A program made the translations under genes and the position numbers. A stretch of 6,086 nt of DNA, from NCBI GenBank assembly GCA_905236975.1, contig CAJOQU010000158.1, forward strand, positions 1 through 6,086, written 5' to 3'. Below are positions 4,900 through 6,086 of this stretch, piece by piece. How positions within the stretch are numbered: the first letter of the stretch is position 1; each line of letters begins with the position of its first letter. Origin of the DNA: an uncultured Clostridia bacterium (GTDB taxonomy: Bacteria > Bacillota > Clostridia > Oscillospirales > Acutalibacteraceae). The notes beneath the pieces are model-generated. The model was given only the letters and a program-made list of their open reading frames with translations, was not told the origin of the DNA and did no database searches.

Positions 4900-5961
4900 A
4901 TGGAAAAGGAACTGAAAATACCCGAAACGCAGGAAACAGCCGCCCAAGAGGTTGCGGACGAAGAAAGGGAAGACGACAGTCTCGATGAGATCGAAAACGC
5001 GCCCGACGACCCCGAGGAGCTGTTTTCCGAGCCACCGACGCTGGATCTTGACTTTGATGAGGAACCGACCGACGATGAATTAAAACTTGAAGAGATGGAC
5101 ATGGACCGTCTCAACGAGGATATGAATTTCGATAATATGAACCTTGACGATCCGGTCAAGGTCTATCTGCGTGAAATCGGTCGCGTTCCGCTTTTGACTT
5201 CGCAGGAGGAAATCGAGCTGGCCGTTAAAATCGCCGAGGGCGATGAGCTCGCCAAACAACGCCTGACCGAGGCAAATCTGCGGCTGGTGGTCAGCATCGC
5301 CAAAAAATACGTCGGCCGCGGGATGTATTTTCTTGATTTGATTCAAGAGGGCAATGTGGGTCTGATCAAAGCGGTGGATAAATTTGATTACCAAAAGGGC
5401 TTTAAGTTTTCCACCTATGCGACCTGGTGGATTCGCCAGGCGATTACCCGTGCCATTGCCGATCAAGCGCGTACAATTCGTATTCCGGTGCATATGGTCG
5501 AGACCATCAACCGCCTGAAAAAGGTGCAAAGTCAACTGCTGCACGAAAACGGCTATGAACCCAGTGAAGAACTCATTGCCGAAAAAATGGAAATGCCGGT
5601 CGAGCGTGTGCGTGAAATCATGCGGGTAGCACAGGAGCCGGTCTCTATGGAGACCCCCATCGGCCCGGAGGAGGACTCCCGCTTGATGGACTTCATCCGT
5701 GATGAAGACGCGCTGGCACCCGACGAGGCGGCTTTAAAAACCATTACCAATGAAGATATCGACGGTGTGCTGAAAACCCTTACCCCGCGGGAGGAATCGG
5801 TCATTCGCCTGCGTTTCGGCTTGAAGGACGGCCGTTGTCACACTTTGGAAGAAGTGGGTATGGAGTTCAATGTCACCCGTGAGCGTATCCGGCAGATCGA
5901 AGCCAAGGCACTGCGCAAATTGCGCCACCCGGTGCGCAGCAACAAATTTAAGGACAGATAA
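4900..5961 (+). CDS. rpoD: RNA polymerase primary sigma factor (SigA/RpoD)
   Basis: The 353-residue group 1 sigma factor directs RNA polymerase to housekeeping promoters. Region 1.2 starts at DPVKVYLREIGRVPLLT (84-100). Region 2 includes NLRLVVSIAKKYVGRG (126-141), the core-binding LDLIQEGNVGLIKAVDKFDY (145-164), and the melting and -10-reading segment FSTYATWWIRQAITRAIADQ (170-189). Region 3 begins at IRIPVHMVETINRL (193-206). Region 4 has TPREESVIRLRFGL (295-308) and the -35-binding helix-turn-helix TLEEVGMEFNVTRERIRQIEAKALRKLRHP (315-344). The N-terminal 84 residues are strikingly acidic (36 D/E against 5 K/R), and no region 1.1 fold is recognisable. The ATG at 4900 follows GAAGGGAAAG (4884-4893), which overlaps the end of dnaG. 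An internal ATG at 5095 lacks a comparable site. Confidence 0.97.
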   Translation: MEKELKIPETQETAAQEVADEEREDDSLDEIENAPDDPEELFSEPPTLDLDFDEEPTDDELKLEEMDMDRLNEDMNFDNMNLDDPVKVYLREIGRVPLLTSQEEIELAVKIAEGDELAKQRLTEANLRLVVSIAKKYVGRGMYFLDLIQEGNVGLIKAVDKFDYQKGFKFSTYATWWIRQAITRAIADQARTIRIPVHMVETINRLKKVQSQLLHENGYEPSEELIAEKMEMPVERVREIMRVAQEPVSMETPIGPEEDSRLMDFIRDEDALAPDEAALKTITNEDIDGVLKTLTPREESVIRLRFGLKDGRCHTLEEVGMEFNVTRERIRQIEAKALRKLRHPVRSNKFKDR

Positions 5962-5986
5962 CGGCATAAACCTGTCCGTTCGGACA
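5952..5986 (+). other. Two mutually exclusive hairpins at the rpoD stop codon
   Basis: GGACAG (5952-5957) can pair with CTGTCC (5972-5977), enclosing the rpoD stop. Alternatively, TGTCCG (5973-5978) pairs with CGGACA (5981-5986) as a tight palindrome around TT. The middle segment is shared, so only one can form. No T-tract follows (the next bases are TATAAGATAATAAAAA), so neither is a standard terminator. A role is not shown. Confidence 0.4.
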
Positions 5987-6021
5987 TATAAGATAATAAA
6001 AAGGATCCCCGGAGGTGAAGG

Positions 6022-6086
6022 ATGTTGTATTCCGATCAGGACATTAAGATCGCGGGCGACAAGCCCTCAAAGGATATTCAACAAAA
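6022..6086 (+). CDS. N-terminal start of an unrecognised protein (partial)
   Basis: The ATG at 6022 follows GGAGGTG (6011-6017) at good spacing and opens a frame that stays open to the window's end: MLYSDQDIKIAGDKPSKDIQQ. It lies 60 bp after rpoD, on the same strand, without a clear terminator between, so it may be read from the same transcript. These 21 residues are hydrophilic, with no signal peptide or membrane segment. They do not match the start of TrmK, which often follows rpoD in Firmicutes. I cannot name the family from this much sequence. Confidence 0.65.
   Translation, partial: MLYSDQDIKIAGDKPSKDIQQ

Overview
The window looks like a bacterial chromosome from a moderately GC-rich member of the Clostridia (Firmicutes), perhaps Oscillospirales-like. 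Three things suggest this: the order dgt-dnaG-rpoD, strong AAAGGAGG/GGAGGTG-type ribosome binding sites, and a vegetative sigma factor whose core closely resembles SigA of Bacillus and Clostridium. The placement is inference; no lineage marker was searched. All genes read on the + strand, and no gene-free stretch exceeds about 160 bp.

Layout: (1) 1-147 is the tail of an unrecognised gene. (2) 157-469 is a compact rpmE (ribosomal protein L31) unit with its own promoter (TTGCAA, 17 bp, TATGAT with extended -10) and an intrinsic terminator. (3) 482-1111 is a YigZ/IMPACT-family gene whose ribosome binding site abuts the rpmE terminator. (4) 1176-1924 is a SanA/YdcF-type (DUF218) membrane-anchored protein, preceded by a possible 19-codon leader ORF that overlaps it as ATGA. 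(5) 1969-5961 is the replication/transcription cluster: a dGTPase-like HD phosphohydrolase (dgt), DNA primase (dnaG, TTG start) and the primary sigma factor (rpoD/sigA). This is the clostridial form of the macromolecular-synthesis operon, with dgt upstream of dnaG. (6) 6022 to the end is the start of an unrecognised gene.

How the genes fit together: dGTPase-type enzymes adjust dNTP pools, primase starts Okazaki fragments, and the sigma factor directs housekeeping transcription. Their likely co-transcription links replication and transcription capacity. L31 belongs to translation, and the SanA-like protein to the cell envelope.

Most of the window is ordinary core genome. The most notable signal is in the dgt-dnaG gap. 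An AT-rich 81-bp segment (3013-3093) has perfect 7-bp inverted ends (TAGGCGA/TCGCCTA), and a perfect 12-bp direct repeat (TGTAAACTGTTT) abuts it exactly on both sides. Inside it are a heptamer tandem array and a 9-bp-arm palindrome. This is the structure expected of a small non-autonomous transposed element with target duplication. Lesser observations are the coupled leader ORF before the sanA-like gene, the very acidic sigma-factor N-terminus without a recognisable region 1.1, and competing hairpins at the rpoD stop codon.
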